NCBI RefSeq assembly: GCF_000429005.1
Contig: NZ_AUBA01000007.1
Location: 1 to 64,000 of the forward strand
Origin: Novosphingobium acidiphilum DSM 19966
GTDB lineage: Bacteria; Pseudomonadota; Alphaproteobacteria; Sphingomonadales; Sphingomonadaceae
Length of the DNA: 64,000 bases
Direction of reading: 5' to 3'
Part shown: in pieces, positions 36,622 through 44,391 of the stretch
How positions within the stretch are numbered: position 1 is the first letter of the stretch
Layout of the letters: each line of letters starts with the position of its first letter
The notes under the pieces: model-generated
Seen by the model: the letters and a program-made list of their open reading frames with translations, nothing else
What the model was told of the DNA's origin: nothing
The model's database searches: none
Made by a program: the position numbers and the translations under genes

Positions 36622-36641
36622 CCTCATAAGGAAGTCACGCG

Positions 36642-37970
36642 ATGAACGCGCCTTGGAAAACCGGCAATCGCGACATGTTCGCCGCTTTCGTGTGCGATGA
36701 TGTCACGCTCGACACATTGCGTTCGGTGGTCATTGATATGGGCTGGCCGCCGGAAAAGGTGATGAAGGGTGGCCTGCGCAATGCCATCCAGTCGCTGGCG
36801 ATCACGGCGAGCCCTGCCATCCTGATGGTTGACCTGTCGGAAAGCGGCGATCCGCTGAACGACATCAATGCGCTGGCCGAAGTGTGCGAACCGGGCACCG
36901 TGGTGATCGCGGTGGGCCAGGTCAACGATGTGCGGCTGTACCGCGATCTGGTGGCTTCGGGCATCCAGGATTATCTGCTCAAGCCGCTGTCGGTCGGGCA
37001 TCTGCGCGATACGCTGGTCCAGGCGCAGGCAATTTTTGCCGCGCCGCGCGGCGATGGTGCCGCAACCAAGCGGCACATTGCCACCGCGGTTGTCGGCACG
37101 CGCGGCGGGGTCGGCGCCTCGACGGTCGCCACTTCGCTGGCCTGGATGCTGAGCGCCGATCACAAGATGCCGACCGCGTTGCTTGACCTTGATGTCCATT
37201 TCGGCACCGGGGCGCTGACGCTGGATCTTGAGCCGGGTCGCGGCCTGACCGATGCGATCGACAATCCCAGCCGCATCGATGGCCTGTTCATCGAACGCGC
37301 GATGATCCGTGCCAACGACAATCTGGCAATCCTGTCGGCCGAGGCGCCGATCAGCGCGCCATTGCTGACCGACGGCACTGCGTTCCAGCAGCTGGTCGAG
37401 GAATTCCGCCATGCCTTCGAGGCGACGGTGGTCGACCTGCCACGCAACATGCTGATCAATTTTCCGCAGCTGCTGGCCAATATGCAGGTGGTCGTGGTGG
37501 TAACCGAACTGACCCTGGGCGGCGCCCGCGACGGCATCCGGATCCTGTCGTGGCTCAAATCGAATGCGCCCCATGCGCTGGTGCTGATGGTCGCCAACAA
37601 GGTGCCTTCGGGCGTTGGTGAAATCAGCCGCAACGATTTTGAAACGTCGATCGAACGCAAGTTGAACTTTGTCATCCCGCATGATTTCAAGGCGGCCGCC
37701 AATGCGGCCAAGCTGGGCCAGACCTTTGTCGGCGCCAACCGGACCTCGAAAACCGTGCTGCCGCTGCGCGCGATCGCCGATGCCATCATGGCCAGCGATG
37801 CCGATCGCGATGCCCCCGCCGGCGCCAAGCCGACCAAGGGCATCGGCAAGGGCACCAAACCGGCGCGCGCCGCGGCCGACGGCGGCACCGACAAGGGCTC
37901 CAATTCGGTGCTGGGCCGGTCAATCAAGAAACTGCTTTCTCCCAAATCGAAAACGGGGGTTGCGGCCTGA
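36642..37970 (+). CDS. cpaE: Tad pilus ParA/MinD-like protein CpaE/TadZ
   Basis: A 442-residue cytoplasmic protein: a receiver-like N-terminal domain (about 10-125) and a MinD/ParA-type ATPase domain (about 145-400) with a deviant Walker A VVGTRGGVGASTVATSLAWM, then ALLDLDVHFGTGAL and TVVDLPRNML. CpaE/TadZ positions the Tad machine, typically at a cell pole. The last 45 residues are basic and Gly/Ala-rich. In other Tad loci the next gene is the assembly ATPase cpaF, which is absent here. Confidence 0.92.
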   Translation: MNAPWKTGNRDMFAAFVCDDVTLDTLRSVVIDMGWPPEKVMKGGLRNAIQSLAITASPAILMVDLSESGDPLNDINALAEVCEPGTVVIAVGQVNDVRLYRDLVASGIQDYLLKPLSVGHLRDTLVQAQAIFAAPRGDGAATKRHIATAVVGTRGGVGASTVATSLAWMLSADHKMPTALLDLDVHFGTGALTLDLEPGRGLTDAIDNPSRIDGLFIERAMIRANDNLAILSAEAPISAPLLTDGTAFQQLVEEFRHAFEATVVDLPRNMLINFPQLLANMQVVVVVTELTLGGARDGIRILSWLKSNAPHALVLMVANKVPSGVGEISRNDFETSIERKLNFVIPHDFKAAANAAKLGQTFVGANRTSKTVLPLRAIADAIMASDADRDAPAGAKPTKGIGKGTKPARAAADGGTDKGSNSVLGRSIKKLLSPKSKTGVAA

Positions 37971-37973
37971 TCG

Positions 37974-38000
37974 GGCGCGGGGTTTTCAGCCCCGCGCCCG
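37974..38000 (+). terminator. Perfect 10-bp hairpin in the cpaE-tadB junction
   Basis: GGGCGCGGGG (37974-37983) pairs exactly with CCCCGCGCCC (37991-38000) around a 7-nt loop, 3 nt after the cpaE stop and 36 nt before the tadB start. No T-run follows on the plus strand. It may be a terminator, a processing/stability stem, or the scar of a lost gene; which one cannot be told from sequence. Confidence 0.5.
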
Positions 38001-38036
38001 GTCCGGCCAGCGTGCCCGCAACCACAGGTCTTTGCG

Positions 38037-39008
38037 ATGCAGCCAATGCCCATCATGATTCTGATCTTTGGCGTAACGCTCATCCTGGCGATGATCGCGT
38101 TTGCGTTTACGGGTCCGAATCCCGCGCGCGAGGCGTCGCGGCGGCTGCAGGCGGTCAAACTGCGCCATTCGGACAGCGCACTCGACAAAGTCGAAGCCCA
38201 GTATCGCAAGGCCGTGGCCGCCCGCAAGCCGACCACGTTTCGCGCCGACGGCCAGAAATCGCGCCGCGAAGCGCTGCGTCTGCGGCTGTTGCGCACCGGC
38301 AAAGGCTGGACCGTCCAGCAATACACGACCTGGAGCATCGGCCTGCTGGTCGCCATCACCTTGCTGATCTGGCTGAAAAGCGGATCGCTGGTGTTCGGGC
38401 TGGCGGTTGGCGTGGTGATCGGGGCGGGTCTGCCCCACATGGTCGTCAACTGGCACGTGGGCCGGCGTCTGAACAAGTTCATCACCAAGTTTCCCGATGC
38501 GCTGGAACTGCTGGTGCGCGGTTTGCGTTCGGGTCTGCCGGTCAGCGAGACGCTGGGCGTGGTCGTCAGCGAATTGCCGGGGCCGGTGTCCGAAGAATTC
38601 AAGCTGGTGACCGATCGCATCCGGCTGGGCCGGACAATGGAAGAGGCGCTGCAGGATGCGGCCGACCGGCTGAACATTGCCGAATTCAGCTTTTTCTGCA
38701 TCACGCTGGCGATCCAGCGCGAAACCGGGGGCAACCTGGCCGAAACCCTGGCGGGGCTGGCCGATGTGCTGCGCAAGCGCGCCCAGATGAAGCTGAAGAT
38801 CAAGGCGATGAGCTCTGAATCCAAGGCATCGGCCTATATCATCGGATCGCTGCCGTTCATCGTGTTTGCGCTGATCTATTCGATCAACCCCAAGTACATG
38901 GGGCGCTTTTTCATCGATGAGCGCCTGATCGGCACCGGGATCGGTGCGTTTGTCTGGCTGTCGCTGGGGGCGTTCATCATGTCCCGCATGATCAACTTCG
39001 AGATCTGA
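38037..39008 (+). CDS. tadB: Tad inner-membrane platform protein TadB
   Basis: A 323-residue inner-membrane protein with a type II secretion system F domain (about 165-290, FPDALELLVRGLRSGLPVSE and ITLAIQRETGGNLAETLAGL). TM segments are near 7-25, 100-137 and at the C-terminus (about 275-320). TadB and TadC form the inner-membrane core on which the ATPase acts. The ATG at 38037 is used; another at 38046 is equally possible. tadC starts 10 nt after the stop. Confidence 0.93.
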   Translation: MQPMPIMILIFGVTLILAMIAFAFTGPNPAREASRRLQAVKLRHSDSALDKVEAQYRKAVAARKPTTFRADGQKSRREALRLRLLRTGKGWTVQQYTTWSIGLLVAITLLIWLKSGSLVFGLAVGVVIGAGLPHMVVNWHVGRRLNKFITKFPDALELLVRGLRSGLPVSETLGVVVSELPGPVSEEFKLVTDRIRLGRTMEEALQDAADRLNIAEFSFFCITLAIQRETGGNLAETLAGLADVLRKRAQMKLKIKAMSSESKASAYIIGSLPFIVFALIYSINPKYMGRFFIDERLIGTGIGAFVWLSLGAFIMSRMINFEI

Positions 39009-39018
39009 AAGCCCTGGC

Positions 39019-40041
39019 ATGAGCGCTTTTTCCGCCAATCCGGCCGCAGCCCACCCCACCCTGCTGGGTGTCGATGTCATTTTTGCAGGCACCCTGCTGG
39101 CCGGCGTTGCCGCGCTGATGGTGGTGCTGGCGATCTATGCGGCGGTTACCGTGCGCGATCCGATGGCCAAGCGGGTCAAGGCGCTGAACGAACGCCGCGA
39201 ACAGCTCAAGGCCGGGATCGTTGTCGCCGCCAGCCGCAAACGCGCGAGCATCGTGCGCCGCAACGAGACCACCGACCGCATCCGTACCTTTCTGCAGCGG
39301 CTGAGCGTGTTGCAGGACAGCCAGTTGGCCCACGCCCAGCGCAAACTGGCGCAGGCCGGCATCCGCAAGAAGGAATGGGGCGTTGCCATCATTCTGGGCC
39401 GGATGATCGGCCCGATTGTCATTGGCGGTCTGGCGGCGACGCTGATTTACGGCGTGAATTATTTCCCCACCTGGCCCGATTACAAGAAATTCGGCGCCTT
39501 TGCCGCGATGCTCGTGCTGGGGTACAAATCACCCGACATCTGGCTGGCCAACCTGGTCGGCAAACGCACCCACCAGATCCGCAAAGGGCTGCCCGACGCG
39601 CTTGACCTGCTGGTGATCTGCGCCGAGGCCGGGCTGACCATCGATGCCGCGTTTACCCGCGTGGCGCGCGAACTGGGCCGCGCCTACCCCGAATTGTGCG
39701 ATGAATTTTCGCTGACCGCGATCGAGATGTCGTTTCTTACCGAACGGCGCCAGGCGTTTGAAAACCTTGCCTATCGCGTGAACCTCGAAGCCGTCAAAGG
39801 CGTAACCACGACGATGATCCAGACCGAACGGTATGGCACGCCGCTGGCATCGGCACTGCGCGTGCTGTCGGCCGAATTCCGCAACGAACGCATGATGCGC
39901 GCCGAGGAAAAGGCCGCGCGCCTGCCTGCGATCATGACCGTGCCGCTGATCCTGTTCATCCTGCCCACGCTGTTCGTGGTCATCCTGGGCCCGGCGGCCT
40001 GTTCGATCAGCGACAACTTCCTCAACCGCAAGATGGGCTGA
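39019..40041 (+). CDS. tadC: Tad inner-membrane platform protein TadC
   Basis: A 340-residue partner of TadB with the same fold: TM segments near 17-38 and about 120-170, the T2SF domain (about 190-320, GLPDALDLLVICAEAGLTID; LAYRVNLEAVKGVTTTMIQT) and a C-terminal helix (PLILFILPTLFVVILGPAA). It ends the locus; no tadD, tadE, tadF or tadG follows. A strong hairpin lies just after the stop. Confidence 0.93.
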   Translation: MSAFSANPAAAHPTLLGVDVIFAGTLLAGVAALMVVLAIYAAVTVRDPMAKRVKALNERREQLKAGIVVAASRKRASIVRRNETTDRIRTFLQRLSVLQDSQLAHAQRKLAQAGIRKKEWGVAIILGRMIGPIVIGGLAATLIYGVNYFPTWPDYKKFGAFAAMLVLGYKSPDIWLANLVGKRTHQIRKGLPDALDLLVICAEAGLTIDAAFTRVARELGRAYPELCDEFSLTAIEMSFLTERRQAFENLAYRVNLEAVKGVTTTMIQTERYGTPLASALRVLSAEFRNERMMRAEEKAARLPAIMTVPLILFILPTLFVVILGPAACSISDNFLNRKMG

Positions 40042-40043
40042 AC

Positions 40044-40069
40044 CTGGCGTTCGCACGCGCGAACGCCAG
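40044..40069 (+). terminator. Terminator at the end of the Tad locus
   Basis: A perfect 11-bp stem (40044-40054 with 40059-40069) and a 4-nt loop, 2 nt after the tadC stop and before the convergent MarR gene (stop at 40078). There is no T-run, but the position between convergent genes favours a bidirectional terminator. Confidence 0.65.
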
Positions 40070-40077
40070 CCCCGGGG

Positions 40078-40551
40078 TCAGCGCTTGCGCCGCGGGGCCG
40101 TCGCATCCTCAATCTGGCGCACCGATTGCCCCAGCTTGTCGAGCAGATTGCGCAAAGTCTGGATTTCGTGCGGGGTCAGCGCGGCAAAGATGCGTTCATA
40201 GGCGGCAAACGCCCGCGGCCAGATCTGTTCATACATCGCGTGGCCTGCCGTGGTCAGTTCAAGGTGGTGCGACCGGCCATCGGCGGCATTGGGATTGCGC
40301 TGCAGCAAACCCCGATCGTCCAGCGCCTTGCACGCGCGGTTGACCGCGACTTTGTCCATCAGCGTCGCGCGCACCAGATCGCGCTGGGTCAGCGCGCCGG
40401 TGTCGCCCAGAATGGCCATGATCCGCCATTCCGGAATCTTCAGGCCAAAGCATTCGCCATAATCGCCGGCAATATGGCCCGACACCGCATTCGACGTGAT
40501 CGACATGCGATAGGGCAGAAAACCGGCAAGACGACTTTTCGATCCAGGCAT
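40078..40551 (-). CDS. MarR-family transcriptional regulator
   Basis: A 157-residue winged-helix protein. The MarR pattern is present: an N-terminal helix, IPEWRIMAILGDTGALTQRD (recognition helices), MDKVAVNRACKALDDRGLLQ and the wing NPNAADGRSHHLELTTAGH, followed by a C-terminal dimerisation helix. MarR regulators usually repress nearby catabolic or efflux genes and respond to a small phenolic or acyl ligand. It lies on the same strand as, and 102 nt downstream of, the TetR gene that ends the acyl-CoA operon. ATG 40551 (MPGSKSRL) is preferred to the longer ORF start at 40602. Confidence 0.82.
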   Translation of the reverse strand: MPGSKSRLAGFLPYRMSITSNAVSGHIAGDYGECFGLKIPEWRIMAILGDTGALTQRDLVRATLMDKVAVNRACKALDDRGLLQRNPNAADGRSHHLELTTAGHAMYEQIWPRAFAAYERIFAALTPHEIQTLRNLLDKLGQSVRQIEDATAPRRKR

Positions 40552-40653
40552 AGCCTGCGACACATATCGAAAGCGACATGCGTTGCAAGTGAAACAAACC
40601 ACCCGGATTGACGTGTCATTCTGATATTGTTTTGCGGGTTGTGTCCACGCCGC

Positions 40654-41325
40654 CTAATGCCCTCGCGCCAGAATTCCGGCCATGATGAAATCGACCGTGT
40701 GTTCGCGATAGCGATCGCGCAGTTCCTCGGTCAGCGTGTCCTGGCCATAGCAATGGCGCAGCACCAGCCGCGCCGAAAAGAACCGGTCGGCGGCGCCTGT
40801 CACGGTGAAATAGAACAGCTGCGCATCGACCGATCGAAACGTGCCATTGTCCACGCCCGCCTTGATCAGCTTGTCATAGGCAACCCCCAGCGGGGTCAGA
40901 TAGGTGTCGGCAATCGTGCGCGCCTCGGCCTCGTCGCTATCACGCACCAGCCGCATCAGCAGGCGGTTGAGATAGGGATAGGCGTAATAGGTGTCGATGC
41001 ATTTGCCGATATGCCGGCGCAGTTTGGCCTCGGGCGACATCGCATCCTTGGCCAGCAGCGCATCGACCGAACGGATGATCGTCACCATGTCGCGATCGAG
41101 CAGAGCCCTGAGCATGCCCGCCTTGTTGCCGAAATAGTATTTCACCAGCGCGGAATTCAGCCCCGATCGCAACGACAGCTCGGACAGCGAGATATCGACC
41201 TGATCGCCCTCGCGCATGATCTGCGATGCGGTTTCCAGCAGCAGTTCACGCGCGCCCTGGGCTTCGACATTGTCCTGGCTGTCGCTCGTTGCCGACGGCG
41301 TCACGGTCTGTTCGGTCACGTTCAT
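40654..41325 (-). CDS. TetR-family transcriptional regulator
   Basis: A 223-residue regulator with the N-terminal TetR helix-turn-helix (about 25-75, ARELLLETASQIMREGDQVD then LSELSLRSGLNSALVKYYFG) and an all-helical ligand-binding domain. The ATG at 41325 overlaps the stop of the crotonase gene (ATGA), so it is the last gene of the thiolase-SDR-crotonase operon. This makes local control of acyl-CoA breakdown, with autoregulation, the likeliest role. The ligand is inferred to be an acyl-CoA; that is not visible in the sequence. Confidence 0.85.
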   Translation of the reverse strand: MNVTEQTVTPSATSDSQDNVEAQGARELLLETASQIMREGDQVDISLSELSLRSGLNSALVKYYFGNKAGMLRALLDRDMVTIIRSVDALLAKDAMSPEAKLRRHIGKCIDTYYAYPYLNRLLMRLVRDSDEAEARTIADTYLTPLGVAYDKLIKAGVDNGTFRSVDAQLFYFTVTGAADRFFSARLVLRHCYGQDTLTEELRDRYREHTVDFIMAGILARGH

Positions 41326-42194
41326 TCCCAACCCGGTTCTTCCCACCACGGATAAAACTCCGGCATATCCGAAGAAACGCGTGCAGGGTAGCGCGGTTTG
41401 CGCTTTTCCAGAAAGCTGCCAATCCCTTCGGCCGCATCGGGCCCGCGCGACAGCGTGTAGATTGCGCGGCTGTCGACGTGATGCGCCTGCATCGGGTGAT
41501 CGAACTGCGGATTGTGCCACAACATCGCGCGGGTCATGGACACCGCCACCGCGCTGGTGTTGTCGGCAATCTCGCGCGCCAGCGCGCGCGCCGCGGGCAA
41601 CAGATCATCGGGTTCGTGCAGCGATCGCACCAGCCCCCCGCGCAATGCCTCGGCCGCGTCGAACACGCGCCCGGTCATGCACCATTCCAAGGCCTGCGGC
41701 AGGCCAACAATACGCGGCAGAAACCAGCTTGAGGCTGCCTCGGGCACGATGCCGCGCCGCGCGAACACAAACCCAAACCGCGCGGTGGTGCTGGCCAGAC
41801 GGATATCCATCGGCAATTGCATCGTCGCGCCGATCCCCACGGCCGCGCCGTTGATCGCGCCGATCACCGGTTTCTTCGACTGATAGATGCGCAAGGTCAG
41901 CTGCCCGCCGCCATCGCGCACGCGCGGATCGGACAAGTCTGTCACCGCATCGCCGCTGGAAAAGACATGCTTGCCATCATCGGGGGTCAAATCGGCGCCT
42001 GCGCAAAACGCGCGGGCGCCGTGACCCGTCACGATCACCACACGCACATCGTCATCGGCATCGGTGCGATCGAACGCATCGCGCATTTCGAGCATCATCG
42101 TGCCGGTGAACGCGTTCATCTTGTCGGGCCGGTGCAGCGTGATCGTGGCAATGCCGTCATCGACGTCAAACCGGATGTGCGAATAGTCGCTCAA
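41322..42194 (-). CDS. Enoyl-CoA hydratase/isomerase (crotonase) family protein
   Basis: A 290-residue crotonase-fold protein: LHRPDKMNAFTGTMMLEMRD and GARAFCAGADLTPDD (oxyanion hole), INGAAVGIGATMQLPMDIRL and FVFARRGIVPEAASSWFLPR. Of the two hydratase glutamates, the second position is Glu (IVPEAASS) but the first position falls in GIGATMQL with no Glu, so simple hydration may not be its reaction. A TTG start at 42194 is proposed because GGGAGAGG stands 7-8 nt upstream; the only upstream ATG-type start leads to a low-quality extension. It is third in the minus-strand operon. Confidence 0.83.
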   Translation of the reverse strand: MSDYSHIRFDVDDGIATITLHRPDKMNAFTGTMMLEMRDAFDRTDADDDVRVVIVTGHGARAFCAGADLTPDDGKHVFSSGDAVTDLSDPRVRDGGGQLTLRIYQSKKPVIGAINGAAVGIGATMQLPMDIRLASTTARFGFVFARRGIVPEAASSWFLPRIVGLPQALEWCMTGRVFDAAEALRGGLVRSLHEPDDLLPAARALAREIADNTSAVAVSMTRAMLWHNPQFDHPMQAHHVDSRAIYTLSRGPDAAEGIGSFLEKRKPRYPARVSSDMPEFYPWWEEPGWE

Positions 42195-42252
42195 AGGCCC
42201 TCTCCCACGAAGGCGGGGGCCGCCTTGTGGCGTGCCCCCGTTGGCGGATGGA

Positions 42253-43038
42253 TCAGCGCGGCGCCATGCGGATGGCCCCGTCCAGACGCACGTCTTCACC
42301 GTTGAAATAGCCGGTTTCGATCATGCACAGTGCCAATGCCGCATATTCTTCGGGCATGCCCAGACGCTTGGGAAACGGCACCGATGCGGCCAGCGCCGCC
42401 TTGACGTTTTCGGGCGCACCCTGCAGCAGCGGGGTGTTGAAAATGCCGGGCAGGATGGTGTTGACGCGAATGCCCTCGTTCATCAGATCGCGCGCGATCG
42501 GCAAAGTCATGCCGACCACCCCGCCCTTTGACGCCGAATAGGCAGCCTGGCCGATCTGGCCGTCTTCGGCCGCGACCGACGCCGTGTTGACGATCGCGCC
42601 GCGTTCGCCGAATTCTCCCACCGGATCGAGCGTCATCATCCCGGCCGCCGATTTGGCGATGCAGCGAAATGTGCCGACCAGATTGATCTGGATAATCGCG
42701 TTGAAGGCATCAATCGGGAAATGCTTGATTTCGCCTGTTTCCTTCGACCGGCTGGCGGTCTTGATGGCGTTGCCCGTGCCCGCGCAATTGACCAGGATGC
42801 GTTCCTGGCCGTTCGCCGCGCGCGCCTTGGCAAAGCCGGCGTCGACGCTGTCTTCGCTGGTGACGTTGACTTCGCAGAACACGCCGCCGATTTCGGCGGC
42901 AATTGCCTCACCCTTTTCGCGCGACAGGTCAAATATCGCGACTTTCACACCCTTTGCCGCCAGCGCGCGCGCGGTGGCCGCGCCAAGACCCGATGCACCG
43001 CCGGTGACAACCGCGGAAATGCCCGATTCACACTTCAT
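42253..43038 (-). CDS. Short-chain dehydrogenase, 3-hydroxyacyl-CoA dehydrogenase-like
   Basis: A 261-residue classical SDR. The cofactor motif TGGASGLGAATA (12-23), NCAGTG, Ser154 and the catalytic Tyr167/Lys171 pair (AAYSASKGG) are all present. FDLSREKGE after the second strand points to NAD preference. The overall pattern is that of HSD10-like (type II) 3-hydroxyacyl-CoA dehydrogenases, which would complete beta-oxidation with the adjacent thiolase and crotonase. It lies between thiolase and crotonase on the same strand, 24 nt from the thiolase stop. Confidence 0.85.
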   Translation of the reverse strand: MKCESGISAVVTGGASGLGAATARALAAKGVKVAIFDLSREKGEAIAAEIGGVFCEVNVTSEDSVDAGFAKARAANGQERILVNCAGTGNAIKTASRSKETGEIKHFPIDAFNAIIQINLVGTFRCIAKSAAGMMTLDPVGEFGERGAIVNTASVAAEDGQIGQAAYSASKGGVVGMTLPIARDLMNEGIRVNTILPGIFNTPLLQGAPENVKAALAASVPFPKRLGMPEEYAALALCMIETGYFNGEDVRLDGAIRMAPR

Positions 43039-43062
43039 GAAAATATCCTCTTTGCATTGATT

Positions 43063-44235
43063 TCAAACCATTTCGACAATCGTGACATTGGCGACACCGC
43101 CGCCTTCGCACATTGTCTGCAATCCGTATTTCAGTCCGCGCGCCTTGAGCGCGTGGAGCAGCGTGGACATCAGCTTGGTGCCCGATGCGCCCAGCGGATG
43201 GCCCAGCGCAATGGCCCCGCCATTCACGTTCAGGCGATCGGGGTCGGCGCCGGTGTGCTTAAGCCAGGCCATCGGCACCGAAGCAAACGCCTCGTTCACT
43301 TCGTACAGGTCGATATCACCGATACGCAGGCCCGCGCGCGCCAACGCCTTGTCGGTGGCAAACAGCGGTTCTTCCAGCATGATCACCGGATCGCCCGCAG
43401 TAACGGTCAACGTGTGGATGCAGGCCAGCGGGGTCAGGCCATAGCGCTTGAGCGCGGCTTCGGACACGACCAGCGCGGCGCTGGCGCCGTCGCAGATCTG
43501 GCTGGAACTGGCCGCGCTCAACGCGCCGTCGGGGCTCAGCAGCTTGACCCCGGCGATGCCCTCGATCGTGGCGTCAAAGCGGATGCCTTCGTCAACGGTG
43601 TGCAGCGCCGGGCCATCGGCGGTGTCGATCTCGACCGGCACGATCTCGTCGGCAAAAGCCCCGGCCCGGGTCGCGGCAATCGCCTTGAGATGGCTGGACA
43701 GCGCAAACTGGTCGAGCTGGTCCTTGGTAAAGCCGTGCTTCTTGACGATCATTTCGGCACCGGTGAACTGCGACCAGTTCACGCCCGGATATTTGGCCTC
43801 AAGCCCTGGCGATTTGTAATTGCCCAGCCCCTCTTTCATGTGAAAGATCGCGGTGCTGCCCATGGGCACGCGGGTCATGCTTTCGACGCCGGCGGCAATC
43901 ACCACGTCCTGCACACCCGACATCACTGCCTGCGCGGCAAACTGGATCGCCTGCTGTGATGATCCGCACTGGCGGTCGATCGTCACCGCCGGGGTCGATT
44001 GCGGCAGCAGCTTTGACGCGAGCACGGCGTTGCGCCCGACTTGCCCGGCCTGTTGCCCACCCTGGCTGACACAGCCCATGATCACATCCTCGACCGCGGC
44101 CGGATCGATCCCGGTGCGCGCGACAAGCGCGTCGAGCGTCAGCGCCGCCAGATCCACAGGATGCACCCCGGCCAGCCGGCCGTTGCGACGGCCACCGGCG
44201 GTGCGCACCGCATCCACGATATAGGCCTTGCCCAT
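43063..44235 (-). CDS. Acetyl-CoA acetyltransferase (thiolase II)
   Basis: A 390-residue thiolase that cleaves 3-ketoacyl-CoA or condenses two acyl-CoAs. The nucleophile Cys90 sits in TIDRQCGSSQQA; His of GGAIALGHPLGASG and the second Cys of TMCEGGGVANV complete the active site. The length is normal. It is the first gene of the operon that ends in tetR. The first gene of the divergent unit is the crotonase at 44392. Chain-length preference cannot be judged. Confidence 0.92.
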   Translation of the reverse strand: MGKAYIVDAVRTAGGRRNGRLAGVHPVDLAALTLDALVARTGIDPAAVEDVIMGCVSQGGQQAGQVGRNAVLASKLLPQSTPAVTIDRQCGSSQQAIQFAAQAVMSGVQDVVIAAGVESMTRVPMGSTAIFHMKEGLGNYKSPGLEAKYPGVNWSQFTGAEMIVKKHGFTKDQLDQFALSSHLKAIAATRAGAFADEIVPVEIDTADGPALHTVDEGIRFDATIEGIAGVKLLSPDGALSAASSSQICDGASAALVVSEAALKRYGLTPLACIHTLTVTAGDPVIMLEEPLFATDKALARAGLRIGDIDLYEVNEAFASVPMAWLKHTGADPDRLNVNGGAIALGHPLGASGTKLMSTLLHALKARGLKYGLQTMCEGGGVANVTIVEMV

Positions 44236-44267
44236 TTCCCTTACGACTCCTCTGACCCGGCGTATGT

Positions 44268-44283
44268 TTAACTGAACGATTAA
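44268..44283. promoter_or_regulatory. TTAA-N8-TTAA element upstream of the thiolase gene
   Basis: The element TTAA-CTGAACGA-TTAA sits 33 nt upstream of the thiolase start in a high-GC background. A second copy with the same spacing is at 44361. It is a candidate operator or promoter part, not a proven one. The 156-nt divergent region (44236-44391) has no other gene-like content. Confidence 0.45.
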
Positions 44284-44360
44284 GGAGCCATGACGCGTCG
44301 GTCAAGCCGATCGTGCGCGCGCAGCGTTTGCGTCCGCCACGGGCCTGTGGCAGCGGGTGT

Positions 44361-44376
44361 TTAATCGAAAGCTTAA
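44361..44376. promoter_or_regulatory. TTAA-N8-TTAA element upstream of the divergent crotonase gene
   Basis: TTAA-TCGAAAGC-TTAA, 15 nt before the start codon of the crotonase and just ahead of its AGAGG ribosome site. The sequence shares the TTAA ends and the 8-nt spacing with the element at 44268. A repressor bound here would block initiation or early transcription. Confidence 0.45.
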
Positions 44377-44391
44377 GAGAGGTTTCCTGCC

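Noticed and set aside
44268..44283. The TTAA elements as CtrA boxes
   Set aside because: The spacer is 8 nt, not the 7 nt of the CtrA consensus, so a different regulator is the better guess.
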